A DNA stretch of 64,000 nucleotides from an uncultured Desulfovibrio sp. Lineage in GTDB: Bacteria > Desulfobacterota > Desulfovibrionia > Desulfovibrionales > Desulfovibrionaceae. Below are positions 43,318-51,778 of the stretch, in pieces (within the stretch, counting starts at the first letter, position 1; each line of letters begins with the position of its first letter). Location: assembly GCF_902477725.1 (NCBI RefSeq), contig NZ_CABSIF010000012.1, positions 1-64,000 on the forward strand, written 5' to 3'. The notes under the pieces are model-generated. The model was given only the letters and a program-made list of their open reading frames with translations. It did no database searches and was not told the origin of the DNA. The translations under genes were made by a program, and so were the position numbers.

Positions 43318-44585
43318 GCCGTTGGCGTTTTTTGTTGGGGCTTGCCTGGTCGAGCGCCTGGAACCGCCGGGGAACCCTGAGCCTTGTGGTATTTTCCATA
43401 GCGCTTTCCACCACCTTGCTGCTCGGTATGGAGCGAGTGCGCACTCAGGTGCGCGATAATTTTATTCAGGCCGTTTCTGGTACAGATATGGTGGTCGGGG
43501 CACGCGGCAGCGAGTTGCAACTACTGCTCTATGCCGTGTTCCACATGGGCAAAGCCACCAACAACATGGGGTGGGACAGCGCCCAGCGCATTGCCCAGCG
43601 CAAGGACGTGGCCTGGACTATCCCCCTGTCGCTCGGCGATTCGCACAAGGGATTTGCCGTAGTTGGCACTACGGGCGATTTTTTTACCCAGTACCAATAC
43701 AGCAGGCGCATGCATCTGCAATTTGCGCAGGGCGCGCCTTTTGACGGCATCTTTGATGTTGTGCTGGGGGCGGAGGTTGCCAGCAAAGAGCACTACAGGC
43801 TGGGCGACAAGTTGGTACTCAGCCACGGCTCGGGCAGCGCCCACCTTGCCCAACATACGGACAAGCCCTTTACTGTTTGCGGCATTCTTGCGCCCACAGG
43901 TACGCCTGTGGATCGAGCTTTGTACATCAGCCTTGCCGCCATGGAGGCCATCCACATCGACTGGCAGGGCGGCGCGCCTGTGCCGGGTTTTCATGTGCGG
44001 CCAGATCAGGTAACCAAGTTCAGCCTCGCGCCCAAGAGTATTACGGCGGTGCTAGTTGGCCTGAAAAACCGCGCCCGCGTTTTCGCCGCGCAAAGGGAAA
44101 TCAACGCCGACCAGCAGGAGGCCCTCATGGCTGTTATGCCTGGGGTGGCGCTGGATCAGCTGTGGAGCCTGCTGCGCTCGGGAGAAAATGCCTTGCGCGT
44201 CCTTTCCTGGCTTGTAACTGTTGCAGGGCTGGCGGGCCTTGTGGCCGCCATTTTGGCAGGGCTGGGTGAACGGCGGCGCGAGCTGGCCGTGCTGCGCGCG
44301 GCAGGGGCAAGCCCTCTGGACATTATGGCCCTCCTGTCGTTTGAAAGCACACTGCTGGTCGTTGCGGGCGCTCTGGCGGGAACTGCCGCCCTGGCTGCCC
44401 TGTTGGCTGTGTTTGGCCCGGTGCTGGCTTCGGGCTATGGGCTGAGCCTTACGCTCACTCTGCCCACAACCGCCGAGTGGCGCTTGCTTGGCTGGATTGT
44501 GGCCGCTGGCTTTGCCGCCGGGCTTATCCCGGCATGGCGGGCCTACCGCATGAGTCTGGCTGACGGCCTCAACACCTCTGTATAA
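43314..44585 (+). CDS. FtsX/MacB-type ABC permease of the zinc-uptake operon
   Basis: A 423-residue permease with the MacB/FtsX layout: one N-terminal helix (about 22-40), a large periplasmic domain (about 45-285) and three C-terminal helices (from about 297, 340 and 390), with the conserved RRRELAVLRAAGASPLDIM loop. It pairs with the preceding ATPase. Similar permeases accompany DUF2796 and DUF3299 genes in Zur-regulated clusters. Confidence 0.87.
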   Translation: MSRWRFLLGLAWSSAWNRRGTLSLVVFSIALSTTLLLGMERVRTQVRDNFIQAVSGTDMVVGARGSELQLLLYAVFHMGKATNNMGWDSAQRIAQRKDVAWTIPLSLGDSHKGFAVVGTTGDFFTQYQYSRRMHLQFAQGAPFDGIFDVVLGAEVASKEHYRLGDKLVLSHGSGSAHLAQHTDKPFTVCGILAPTGTPVDRALYISLAAMEAIHIDWQGGAPVPGFHVRPDQVTKFSLAPKSITAVLVGLKNRARVFAAQREINADQQEALMAVMPGVALDQLWSLLRSGENALRVLSWLVTVAGLAGLVAAILAGLGERRRELAVLRAAGASPLDIMALLSFESTLLVVAGALAGTAALAALLAVFGPVLASGYGLSLTLTLPTTAEWRLLGWIVAAGFAAGLIPAWRAYRMSLADGLNTSV

Positions 44586-44599
44586 TAAAGGAACCTGCC

Positions 44600-45238
44600 A
44601 TGAAAACAGCCTCGTCCACAGGGCGCATCCTCTGTATGCTGGCAGCATTGCTGTGCGGCTTGCACAGCGCAACTGCCCTTGCCCTGACTGACGATTACGA
44701 GCGGCAAAAAATCGAACACTGGCAGCCCTCGCGCGAAGATGCGGACACTGCCGCAGCCGCAAAAAAGAGCGGGAAATACACCGAAATCACATGGGACAAG
44801 CTGATTCCGCCATCATGGAATCCCGCAAAAGTTTTTGACAAGTTCAATTTTGACAAGTTCAGCGATGACGACCCCAGAGCGGACAAGGCCCTGAAAGAAT
44901 TTCAGGCCCTGTGGAGCAACGCGCCAGCCAACAAGGCCTTGGGCGGCAAGCTGGTTCGCATAGCCGGATTTGTGGCTCCCCTTGATTTTCTGGGCGGCGA
45001 TGAACTGGCCGAATTTCTGCTGGTTCCCTATTTCGGCGCGTGCATTCACGTGCCGCCGCCCCCGGCCAACCAGATCATCTACGTCACACTGGACAAGCCG
45101 CGCGGCATACAGATGATGGACACCGTGTGGGTATACGGAAAGCTTGAAATCGAAAAAACAGAAAGCGACATCGGCGATGCGGGATACCGCATCAAGGCTG
45201 AGGCGGTGGAACCCTATGTGGAAGACGAAAACAACTGA
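44600..45238 (+). CDS. DUF3299 exported protein of the zinc-uptake operon
   Basis: A 212-residue protein with a signal peptide (about 1-28, ending ALA) and a DUF3299 domain (about 55-205): ITWDKLIPPSWNP, VRIAGFVAPLDF, LLVPYFGACIHVPPPPANQ. The conserved Cys/His in GACIHVPPPP may bind a metal. Members accompany ABC transporters of the ZrgBC type. The ATG at 44600 follows AAAGGAA. Its 3' end overlaps the zur start by 23 bases. Confidence 0.83.
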   Translation: MKTASSTGRILCMLAALLCGLHSATALALTDDYERQKIEHWQPSREDADTAAAAKKSGKYTEITWDKLIPPSWNPAKVFDKFNFDKFSDDDPRADKALKEFQALWSNAPANKALGGKLVRIAGFVAPLDFLGGDELAEFLLVPYFGACIHVPPPPANQIIYVTLDKPRGIQMMDTVWVYGKLEIEKTESDIGDAGYRIKAEAVEPYVEDENN

Positions 45239-45722
45239 TCAGGCAGAACCTGCCTGCTGTCAGGCGGAAACATCGTGCTGTCAGTCAGACCAGCCGCGCA
45301 TGGGTCACACTCTGCGGCTTACGCCCTTGCGGCGCATGGTGCTTGCCTATCTGCAACAGGCTCAGGAACCCGTTAAGGCCTATGACATCCTTGATGCCCT
45401 GCGCGGCAAATCCTCCAAGGCCCTCACGCCTGCAAGCGTCTACAGGACGCTTGAATTTCTGCTCAACCAGGGCCTTGTGCACAAGATCGGCTCACTCAAT
45501 GCCTTTGTGGCCTGCGCGCAAGCCTGCCAGGAGCCTCATGCGCCCGTGTTCATGCTGGTATGCCCCGGTTGCCGCAAGAGCCGGGAGGTAGACAATCCCG
45601 CGCTGTATCAGACCATCTTTTCCACCATGCAGCAGCAGGGCTTTCAGCTTCAGGGCGACACGGTGGAACTGACCGGCATCTGCCCCCAGTGCGCGCAAAT
45701 CGGTGCGGAATTCGGCGCGTGA
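45216..45722 (+). CDS. zur: Fur-family zinc uptake regulator (Zur)
   Basis: A 168-residue Fur-family repressor: winged helix (about 30-90; LTPLRRMVLAYLQQ, LTPASVYRTLEFLLNQGLVHK), then a dimerisation domain with the structural zinc pairs Cys116/Cys119 and Cys156/Cys159. The Zur assignment rests mainly on its position in a zinc operon and the Zur-box-like site at the operon promoter. An extra Cys-rich N-terminus (CCQAETSCC, 14-22) is unusual. The ATG at 45216 lies inside the DUF3299 gene after a GGTGGA site, so repressor synthesis is coupled to the operon. Confidence 0.85.
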   Translation: MWKTKTTDQAEPACCQAETSCCQSDQPRMGHTLRLTPLRRMVLAYLQQAQEPVKAYDILDALRGKSSKALTPASVYRTLEFLLNQGLVHKIGSLNAFVACAQACQEPHAPVFMLVCPGCRKSREVDNPALYQTIFSTMQQQGFQLQGDTVELTGICPQCAQIGAEFGA

Positions 45723-45895
45723 CGGATTAATACAGAGTATTGCGGTTCTGAGCCAGCGATAGCCCCGCAAACGCAAAAGGCGGCGCGGTTCTCCATAACA
45801 GAAAAAACGCGCCGCCTTGCCCTGTCCGGAAAACAGACGGGGTGAGAATGTTGGCAAAGTCAACTCAAGGGTAAATCAGAAAGCAAAGTTTGGTA

Positions 45896-45930
45896 AAAGC
45901 GAAGGGCCGTTGCAGGCCCTTCGCTTTTTC
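45896..45930. terminator. Bidirectional terminator between zur and echF
   Basis: AAAAGCGAAGGGCC and GGCCCTTCGCTTTT form an almost perfect stem around GTTGCA. It is flanked by T-runs for both strands and sits between convergent operons. A second GC-rich inverted repeat (AAGGCGGCGCG near 45778 and CGCGCCGCCTT near 45808) lies between it and zur. Confidence 0.88.
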
Positions 45931-45932
45931 AG

Positions 45933-46316
45933 TTATTTTTCCGTGTCTTCCCCGCCCTTGGCCTCGGCCTTGGCTTTTTTGACGCGCGGGGTTCCGGTGC
46001 GGTGCACTACAAACTTGCTGATGGAAGGTTTGCGGTGCACTGGCTCCTGATGCAGACATTTTGTGGGGCATTTTTCCACACACGCGGAGCAGTACACGCA
46101 CAGGAAGGGATCATAATTCCACTTTCCGGCTTTTGCATCCACGGTAATAGCATCAGTTGGGCATACTCTTGCGCAGGAACTACAGAATATGCACTTTTCA
46201 ACCTCGTTGGTGATCACGCCGCGATAAGCGGGGAAGGGTTCGCGCTCTTCCAGAGGATACAGCCGCGTGGCTGGCTTGCCCGAAAGATTGCGCAGCACGT
46301 TTGGGAGCATATACAT
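45933..46316 (-). CDS. echF: Ech hydrogenase subunit F, two-cluster ferredoxin
   Basis: A 127-residue NuoI-like protein with two [4Fe-4S] motifs, Cys42/45/48/52 and Cys73/76/79/83. It carries electrons between ferredoxin and the [NiFe] core of the energy-converting hydrogenase. The C-terminal tail is Lys/Glu-rich. It starts 3 bases after echE with an AGAGG site and is the last gene of the operon. Confidence 0.92.
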   Translation of the reverse strand: MYMLPNVLRNLSGKPATRLYPLEEREPFPAYRGVITNEVEKCIFCSSCARVCPTDAITVDAKAGKWNYDPFLCVYCSACVEKCPTKCLHQEPVHRKPSISKFVVHRTGTPRVKKAKAEAKGGEDTEK

Positions 46317-46319
46317 GGG

Positions 46320-47402
46320 CTACCTCTCTGTGCAGGAGATGCACGGGTCGATACTCAGCACGATAACCGGCACGTCGGGCAGTTTGCAGCCCGGCAGCAT
46401 GTGCAGCAGGGGCGGCACGTTGGCAAAGGTGGGCGTACGCACGCGCATGCGCTCCAGATTCTTGGTGCCGTTGGCCCGTATGTAATAGAACAGCTCGCCG
46501 CGGGGCTGCTCCACACGAAAGACCGATTCGCCCTCGGGGTTGCCAGTGACCTTTACGGTCAGCTCGCTTTCGGGCAGGCGGTTCAAGGCCTCGCGGATAA
46601 GCTCTATGGAGTGCAGCACTTCATAAAAGCGTACCTTGGAGCGGGCGTAGCAGTCGCCATCATTCTCAACCACGGGAATGAAGTTGAGATCCTTGTAAGC
46701 GGCGTAGCCGTGCATGCGTTCGTCGATTTCCCAGCCGCTGCCGCGCAGGGTGGGGCCGGCAGCGCCAAGCAGGCGGGCATCGTCCTTGCTCAGGTAGCCG
46801 ATGCCGCGCGTGCGTTCCTGCACGGTGTAGTCGTCAAGCATGGTGCGGGTAAGTTCGCGCATGCCCTTTTCCAGTTCATCCAGACGGCCATGCATCCAGC
46901 GTATCTGATCGGGGCTGAGGTCGCGGCGCACGCCGCCAACCACGTTGACCGAAAGGATAACGCGGTTGCCCGCCGTGGCTTCACAGATGTCCATGACATG
47001 CTCGCGGATGCGCCAGAACTGCTGGAACACGCTTTCGAAGCCAAACGAGTCGGCAAACAGGCCGAGCCACAGCATGTGGGAGTGTATCCGGTGCAGTTCT
47101 GACCAGATAACCCGCAAAAACTGCGCGCGCGGCGGCGCTGTAATGCCCATCATGTCTTCAATGGCGTTGCAGTAGCAGTTGGCATGAATGCACGAGCAGA
47201 TGCCGCAGATGCGCTCGACCACAAAGACCATCTGATTGTAGTCCTTGAGCCGCACAAGGCTTTCAAGCCCGCGATGGACAAAACCAAGCTGGGGCACGGC
47301 CCCGACCACGGTTTCATCTTCCACCACAAACTTGATGTGCAGCGGCTCGGGCAGTACGGGATGCTGCGGCCCGAAAGGAATCACGGTTGTGCGGTTGCTC
47401 AT
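46320..47402 (-). CDS. echE: Ech hydrogenase subunit E, [NiFe] large subunit
   Basis: A 360-residue hydrogenase large subunit (NuoD-like). Both Ni-Fe binding motifs are intact: Cys66/Cys69 in RICGIC and Cys354/Cys357 in DPCISC, so it is a catalytic hydrogenase rather than a complex I subunit. The protein ends three residues after the last Cys (TER), suggesting no long C-terminal extension of the kind cleaved during maturation of many [NiFe] enzymes. It overlaps echD by four bases (ATGA). Confidence 0.95.
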   Translation of the reverse strand: MSNRTTVIPFGPQHPVLPEPLHIKFVVEDETVVGAVPQLGFVHRGLESLVRLKDYNQMVFVVERICGICSCIHANCYCNAIEDMMGITAPPRAQFLRVIWSELHRIHSHMLWLGLFADSFGFESVFQQFWRIREHVMDICEATAGNRVILSVNVVGGVRRDLSPDQIRWMHGRLDELEKGMRELTRTMLDDYTVQERTRGIGYLSKDDARLLGAAGPTLRGSGWEIDERMHGYAAYKDLNFIPVVENDGDCYARSKVRFYEVLHSIELIREALNRLPESELTVKVTGNPEGESVFRVEQPRGELFYYIRANGTKNLERMRVRTPTFANVPPLLHMLPGCKLPDVPVIVLSIDPCISCTER

Positions 47403-47875
47403 GCCTTCTCTCCTTTGGCCGTGTCATCCTTGGCGGCCTCGGCCTTGGCGGCAGGCCGCCGGACCGTGGTCATGGTAAAGTACGGCGCGTGGGTGACTTC
47501 GCCTTCCAGATACATGGCCCCCTGGTAATCCAGAGGCAGATCAGCAAAATGCACCCCGAACTGATCCTGCGTTTCGTTCTCAACGAGGACAGCACAGAAA
47601 TATACGGGCGTGATGCTGGGGATGGCGTCGTTCTTGTTCACATCCATGCGCAGATGCACCATGCCCTTGGCGTCAGTGGGTTCCCACACGCACAGCTCGG
47701 CGTTGTGGCGCAGGTCGGACATGGTGAGGTTTACGTCAAAGTGATAGAAAAGCCGCAGCGTGTTTTCGTCCATGACGGTCTGCGACATGGTCACAAAACG
47801 GTATTTGGCGTTGGCAAGCTGCTGCACTTCTGAAAGCAGCGTTTGCGGCGTCACTTCCTTGGCTTCAAAAAACAT
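47399..47875 (-). CDS. echD: Ech hydrogenase subunit D
   Basis: A 158-residue NuoC-like subunit (YRFVTMSQTVMDENTLRLFYHFD ... HLRMDVNKNDAIPSITPVYFCA) that joins the large and small subunits in the cytoplasmic arm. An Ala/Lys-rich tail follows residue ~135. It lies 18 bases after echC. Confidence 0.9.
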   Translation of the reverse strand: MFFEAKEVTPQTLLSEVQQLANAKYRFVTMSQTVMDENTLRLFYHFDVNLTMSDLRHNAELCVWEPTDAKGMVHLRMDVNKNDAIPSITPVYFCAVLVENETQDQFGVHFADLPLDYQGAMYLEGEVTHAPYFTMTTVRRPAAKAEAAKDDTAKGEKA

Positions 47876-47893
47876 GGCTCTATCCTTTCCGGG

Positions 47894-48454
47894 TTAACCC
47901 GCGTTTTGCTGTGGCTTGTCGGGGGCTTCTTCCGGCGCGGACTCCGCCTGCGGCGTCATGTCGGGAGTGCCGTCCTCATCGCCCGGCATAAAGGTGGGCA
48001 CAGGCTCGGGGCCAAGGCCCATCTTGGCCTTGAGCACGCCAAGGGCCTGCACCACGCCGTCAATGATGGCCTCGGGTTTGGGCGGGCATCCGGGCACGAA
48101 CACATCAACAGGAATGATGTTGTACGCGCCGTTCAGCACATTATAGGTATCCTTGAACACGCCCCCGGAAAGGTTGCAGGCTCCGATGGAAACCACGGCC
48201 TTGGGCGAAGGCATCTGTTCGTATATCTGCTTGAGCACATGCTGGTTGCGGTGGTTCACCGTGCCTGTAACCAGCAGCACGTCGGCATGCTTGGGGTTGC
48301 CCGCGTTGACCACCCCGAAACGTTCTACGTCATACATGGGCGTCAGACAGGCCAGCACCTCGATGTCGCAGCCGTTGCAGGAACCGCAGTCAAAATGAAC
48401 TATCCACGGAGACTTCAGGCGGCTCCGCTTGATCATATTGTCGACGAAACCCAT
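47894..48454 (-). CDS. echC: Ech hydrogenase subunit C, small subunit
   Basis: A 186-residue NuoB/hydrogenase small subunit with proximal-cluster cysteines in FDCGSCNGCDIE (Cys23/26/29), SIGACNLSGG and VPGCPPKPE. It passes electrons from the EchF clusters to the Ni-Fe site. The last ~35 residues are acidic, Pro/Glu-rich. The ATG at 48454 follows AAGGAGGCC. Confidence 0.93.
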   Translation of the reverse strand: MGFVDNMIKRSRLKSPWIVHFDCGSCNGCDIEVLACLTPMYDVERFGVVNAGNPKHADVLLVTGTVNHRNQHVLKQIYEQMPSPKAVVSIGACNLSGGVFKDTYNVLNGAYNIIPVDVFVPGCPPKPEAIIDGVVQALGVLKAKMGLGPEPVPTFMPGDEDGTPDMTPQAESAPEEAPDKPQQNAG

Positions 48455-48466
48455 ATTCCGGCCTCC

Positions 48467-49318
48467 TTACGCCACGTACAGCCATAAAAGATTAACCAGG
48501 GCCAGGCCCATGCCGAGCAGCAGAGACTTCTTTTGCACCATCCACTGCCACGTCAGACGGGCGGTGATGTTGTCGATAAGAATTTCCGTGAACAGTGAGG
48601 CGCCCACAAGAACGGCCATTCCCACACAGCTGGTGTGCCAGAACATGGCGCACAGCCCAAGAATAAGCACAAGGTCAAACCAGTGGGCAATTTCAATCAG
48701 CGCAAGGTACGGGCCGGAATATTCGGTCTGCACGCCGCGCACCAGTTCCTGGTGGCCGTGGTGGCAGGCCGCGATATCAAAGGGCGACTTGCGCAGTTTG
48801 ATTGTCAGGGCGTAACCCAACGCCAGAAACAGCAGGGGCATCTTGAGCAGCAACGGCTGCTCGAGATGGAACACTGCGGCAATGGAGAACGAGCCCGTGC
48901 ACATGGCAAAGCCAACGAACACCAGGATCAGAATAGGCTCATAGGCAAGCATGAGCAACAGCTCGCGCTGCGCGCCCACGTTGCTGTAGGGCGAAGGCAC
49001 GCATATAGCGCCAACCACCTGAAACACCGCGCCCACTGTGAGCACGAAGAACAGCAGTAGCAAATCCCCGCCCATGAAGAAAATCAGCAAGGCAAGCGCC
49101 GATGAAATCAGCGTGATATACGCGCTGAACACCAGCCATGCGTTGGTAACCTGGGGCTGTTTGCCCAGCAGTTTGAGGATGTCGTAAAAGGGCTGGAGCA
49201 GTGGCGGACCAATGCGCGACTGAAGACGCGCCGTGATCCGGCGATCCAGACCGGTAAGCAGGCCGCCCACCAGGGGCGACAGGATCAACCCGCCGATAGC
49301 GCTGAAGATGGTGAGCAT
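48467..49318 (-). CDS. echB: Ech hydrogenase subunit B, NuoH-like membrane subunit
   Basis: A 283-residue membrane protein with about eight helices, of the NuoH/HycD/EchB family (RLQSRIGPPLLQPFYDILKLLGK; LAYEPILILVFVG). It links the hydrogenase arm to ion translocation. It overlaps echA by one base (TAATG). Confidence 0.93.
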   Translation of the reverse strand: MLTIFSAIGGLILSPLVGGLLTGLDRRITARLQSRIGPPLLQPFYDILKLLGKQPQVTNAWLVFSAYITLISSALALLIFFMGGDLLLLFFVLTVGAVFQVVGAICVPSPYSNVGAQRELLLMLAYEPILILVFVGFAMCTGSFSIAAVFHLEQPLLLKMPLLFLALGYALTIKLRKSPFDIAACHHGHQELVRGVQTEYSGPYLALIEIAHWFDLVLILGLCAMFWHTSCVGMAVLVGASLFTEILIDNITARLTWQWMVQKKSLLLGMGLALVNLLWLYVA

Positions 49319-51273
49319 TACAGCAGACCTCCTACCAGAACGACCAGGAATGCGATGGAAATCATGTCGATAGCCCGCGTGATCTTGCTCTCGCCGAAAT
49401 ACTGGCAGAGATAGAAGTTGGATACGCGCACTGGCTCAAACACATTCATGGGACCCTTGAAGCCCACCACGCCGTCCTTTTCTGCCGCCAGGCCCGAAAA
49501 ATACGGCTGCGCATGGGCAGACTCAGGTGTTCTGCGGGATTCTCGCCATGCAAACCACACGCCCAAGCCAAGAAGAATGAACAGCAGATAAATCCACACA
49601 TACCCTTCTGCGCTGGTCAGGGTTGCGCCGGGAATAAAGCCTTCAGTCTGCAAGTTAAAGCGCGCGTAAACACCCGAAACAGAAGGCTCCACAAAGGTCT
49701 TCAGCACCAGGGGTGAAATGAACGAAAACACCACGGCAAGCCCGCACAGCGAACGCAGCGCAAACATGACCGAGGGCTTGGGATTACCGTGAGCCGCATG
49801 CTCGTGCATCTTGGAAGACGACACCAGCACACCGGCCCAGCGCGCCCAGAAGAGCACGGTAAAGGCCGAGCCAAGCGCCACAAAGAAGACGATGGGCGTC
49901 ATGGCCTGAGTGGCGCGTGCAATGGCTTCTATGGCCATCCACTTGCCTATGAGCATGCCAAAAGGCGGCAGCATCATGGTGAAGATGCCGATCACAGTGA
50001 TAATGGCTGTGCGGGGCATTATACCGTAAAGGCCGCGCATGTCTTCGATATCGCGCGAACCAATGCGCTGTTCAATGGCGCCGACGCACATGAACAACAG
50101 GCCCTTGGATACGGAGTGGTAAATGATGATGGTCGTTGCCGCCATCATGGATGCAGCGGTATTGATGCCCACACAGGCGATGATCAGCCCGAGGTTGGCG
50201 ATTGTGGAATACGCCAGAACCTTTTTTGCATTACTTTGACTGACCGCAAGAATACATGTGGCCACAAAGGTAAACGCGCCGAACAGGGCCACGATGGTGG
50301 ACATGGTGGTTCCCGCAAAGGCCGGAGCCATGCGCAACAGCAGGTAGGTGCCCGCCTTGACCATGGTAGCCGAGTGCAACAGGGCCGAAACTGGCGTTGG
50401 CGCAACCATTGCGCCGCACAGCCAGCTCTCGAAAGGAACCTGCGCCGACTTGGTAAAGGCCGCCAGACAGAAGAACGCAAAGGGCAAGAGAATGGCCGTG
50501 TTCTTTACGTCTATCGAGGTCATCTTTTGCAGCACGAGCTCGGTCGAAAGCGTGCCAAGGCTTTTCTGAATAAACAGCATGGCCGAAACAAAGGCCAGAC
50601 CGCCCAGAACGTTCATCCACAATGCGCGCTGGGCATTGGCCTTGGCCTCGTCTGTCTGGTCATGCCCTATGAGCATGAAGGAACACAACGTTGTGATTTC
50701 CCAGAACAGGAACATCCATGAAAGGTTGTTGCAGAGCACCAGGCCGTTCATGGCGCCAAGGAAGCAGAAAATAATGGCAAAAAATCTGGGCTGGCGCGAA
50801 ACACGCAGATGCAGATGCTCTTCGTGCAGATCCATGTAGCCCATGCCGTAAATGGTAATAAGCCCGCCGACCACGCTGATGATGATCACCATGATGAGCG
50901 ACAGGCCGTCTGCCACAAAGGCAGTGATGGGCACTTCATGCCCGGGAAGAACAAATTTAAGGTATAACAGACCAATCAGTTGCAGCAGGGTCATGCCCAT
51001 AATCAGGCGGCTGCCCAGCTTCCAACCTATGCCAAGAATGTAAACCAGCAACAGCAAGTCCAGCACGCTGAACACAGAATCGGCAGACAGACCAAATATG
51101 GTGTCTATCTCAAGCCGAAAAGCGCCGTTCGCTCCCAGGATCACGGCTGCCACCGCCATGACTGTGACCGCTGCAGGCACTATCAACTTGCGAGCGCTGC
51201 TGCTTTGCGTGAAATACAGCACAAGCGCCATAATAAACGGCAGTGCTACACAACAAAAAACAAGTGTACTCAT
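49318..51273 (-). CDS. echA: Ech hydrogenase subunit A, NuoL-like ion-translocating subunit
   Basis: A 651-residue NuoL/MrpA-family membrane protein with about 14-16 helices. The antiporter core is visible (WMFLFWEITTLCSFMLIGHDQ, SWLCGAMVAPTPVSALLHSATMVKAG, FMCVGAIEQRIGSRDIEDMRGL). It is the proton or sodium pump of Ech and the first gene of echABCDEF. The ATG at 51273 has only a modest AAAGAAG site. Confidence 0.93.
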   Translation of the reverse strand: MSTLVFCCVALPFIMALVLYFTQSSSARKLIVPAAVTVMAVAAVILGANGAFRLEIDTIFGLSADSVFSVLDLLLLVYILGIGWKLGSRLIMGMTLLQLIGLLYLKFVLPGHEVPITAFVADGLSLIMVIIISVVGGLITIYGMGYMDLHEEHLHLRVSRQPRFFAIIFCFLGAMNGLVLCNNLSWMFLFWEITTLCSFMLIGHDQTDEAKANAQRALWMNVLGGLAFVSAMLFIQKSLGTLSTELVLQKMTSIDVKNTAILLPFAFFCLAAFTKSAQVPFESWLCGAMVAPTPVSALLHSATMVKAGTYLLLRMAPAFAGTTMSTIVALFGAFTFVATCILAVSQSNAKKVLAYSTIANLGLIIACVGINTAASMMAATTIIIYHSVSKGLLFMCVGAIEQRIGSRDIEDMRGLYGIMPRTAIITVIGIFTMMLPPFGMLIGKWMAIEAIARATQAMTPIVFFVALGSAFTVLFWARWAGVLVSSSKMHEHAAHGNPKPSVMFALRSLCGLAVVFSFISPLVLKTFVEPSVSGVYARFNLQTEGFIPGATLTSAEGYVWIYLLFILLGLGVWFAWRESRRTPESAHAQPYFSGLAAEKDGVVGFKGPMNVFEPVRVSNFYLCQYFGESKITRAIDMISIAFLVVLVGGLL

Positions 51274-51778
51274 CTTCTTTGCCCCACTACATTGCGAGTT
51301 GTGAAAAACTTCACTCTTGATAACTTCCTCACAACATAAAAAAACTGCCCCCCTCCTTACATTCTTTGCACATATTATTTTTATTAGAGTTAATCTATGT
51401 ACATTTTTGCGTCAACATATTTGATTAATTTGCCCACATTGATTACTCAAAGAATGATTCTTAGCAAAACGCTAATATTTTAACACTCTGATTTATGGCC
51501 CAATCGCCAATCGGCAAAACAGCCGTGTTTTTCTGCTCAAGACGATGGTTTCTAGAAAACGCAGGCAGAACCTGACCAGATTACTTTTTAGAGCAACTAG
51601 CGGGGATAACAGATAGCGGCGGGGGCTGTGGGCTGCACCCCCCAAAAAACACAAGCGCCCTTGCGGCACAGCCATGCGAAAAACATGACCTTGTGCTGCA
51701 AGGGCGCTTGCTGCCAGCCGTAACGGCTGGCTCAAACAGATGCACTCTCCCCCGGTCGGAGCCGGAGGGGATATGGGA
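51274..51778. other. Upstream region of the ech operon and 3' region of argF
   Basis: In these 505 bases the ech side (51290-51480) is AT-rich and contains an inverted repeat GTTGTGA (51298-51304)/TCACAAC (51329-51335) that could form a leader hairpin. A weak TTGACG (minus, 51415-51410) might be a -35 element. The argF side holds its terminator (51643-51709) and a CCAGCCGT/ACGGCTGG hairpin (51714-51730). No gene seen. Confidence 0.5.
51643..51709 (-). terminator. Rho-independent terminator of argF
   Basis: On the minus strand AAGCGCCCTTGC and GCAAGGGCGCTT form the base of a long stem continued by GCACAAGG/GCTGTGC-type pairing, followed by GTGTTTTTTGG. Confidence 0.75.

Noticed and set aside
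45933..51273. Complex I (nuo) fragment instead of a hydrogenase
   Set aside because: The NuoD-like subunit keeps both CxxC Ni-Fe motifs and there are exactly six subunits in Ech order, so it is an Ech hydrogenase.
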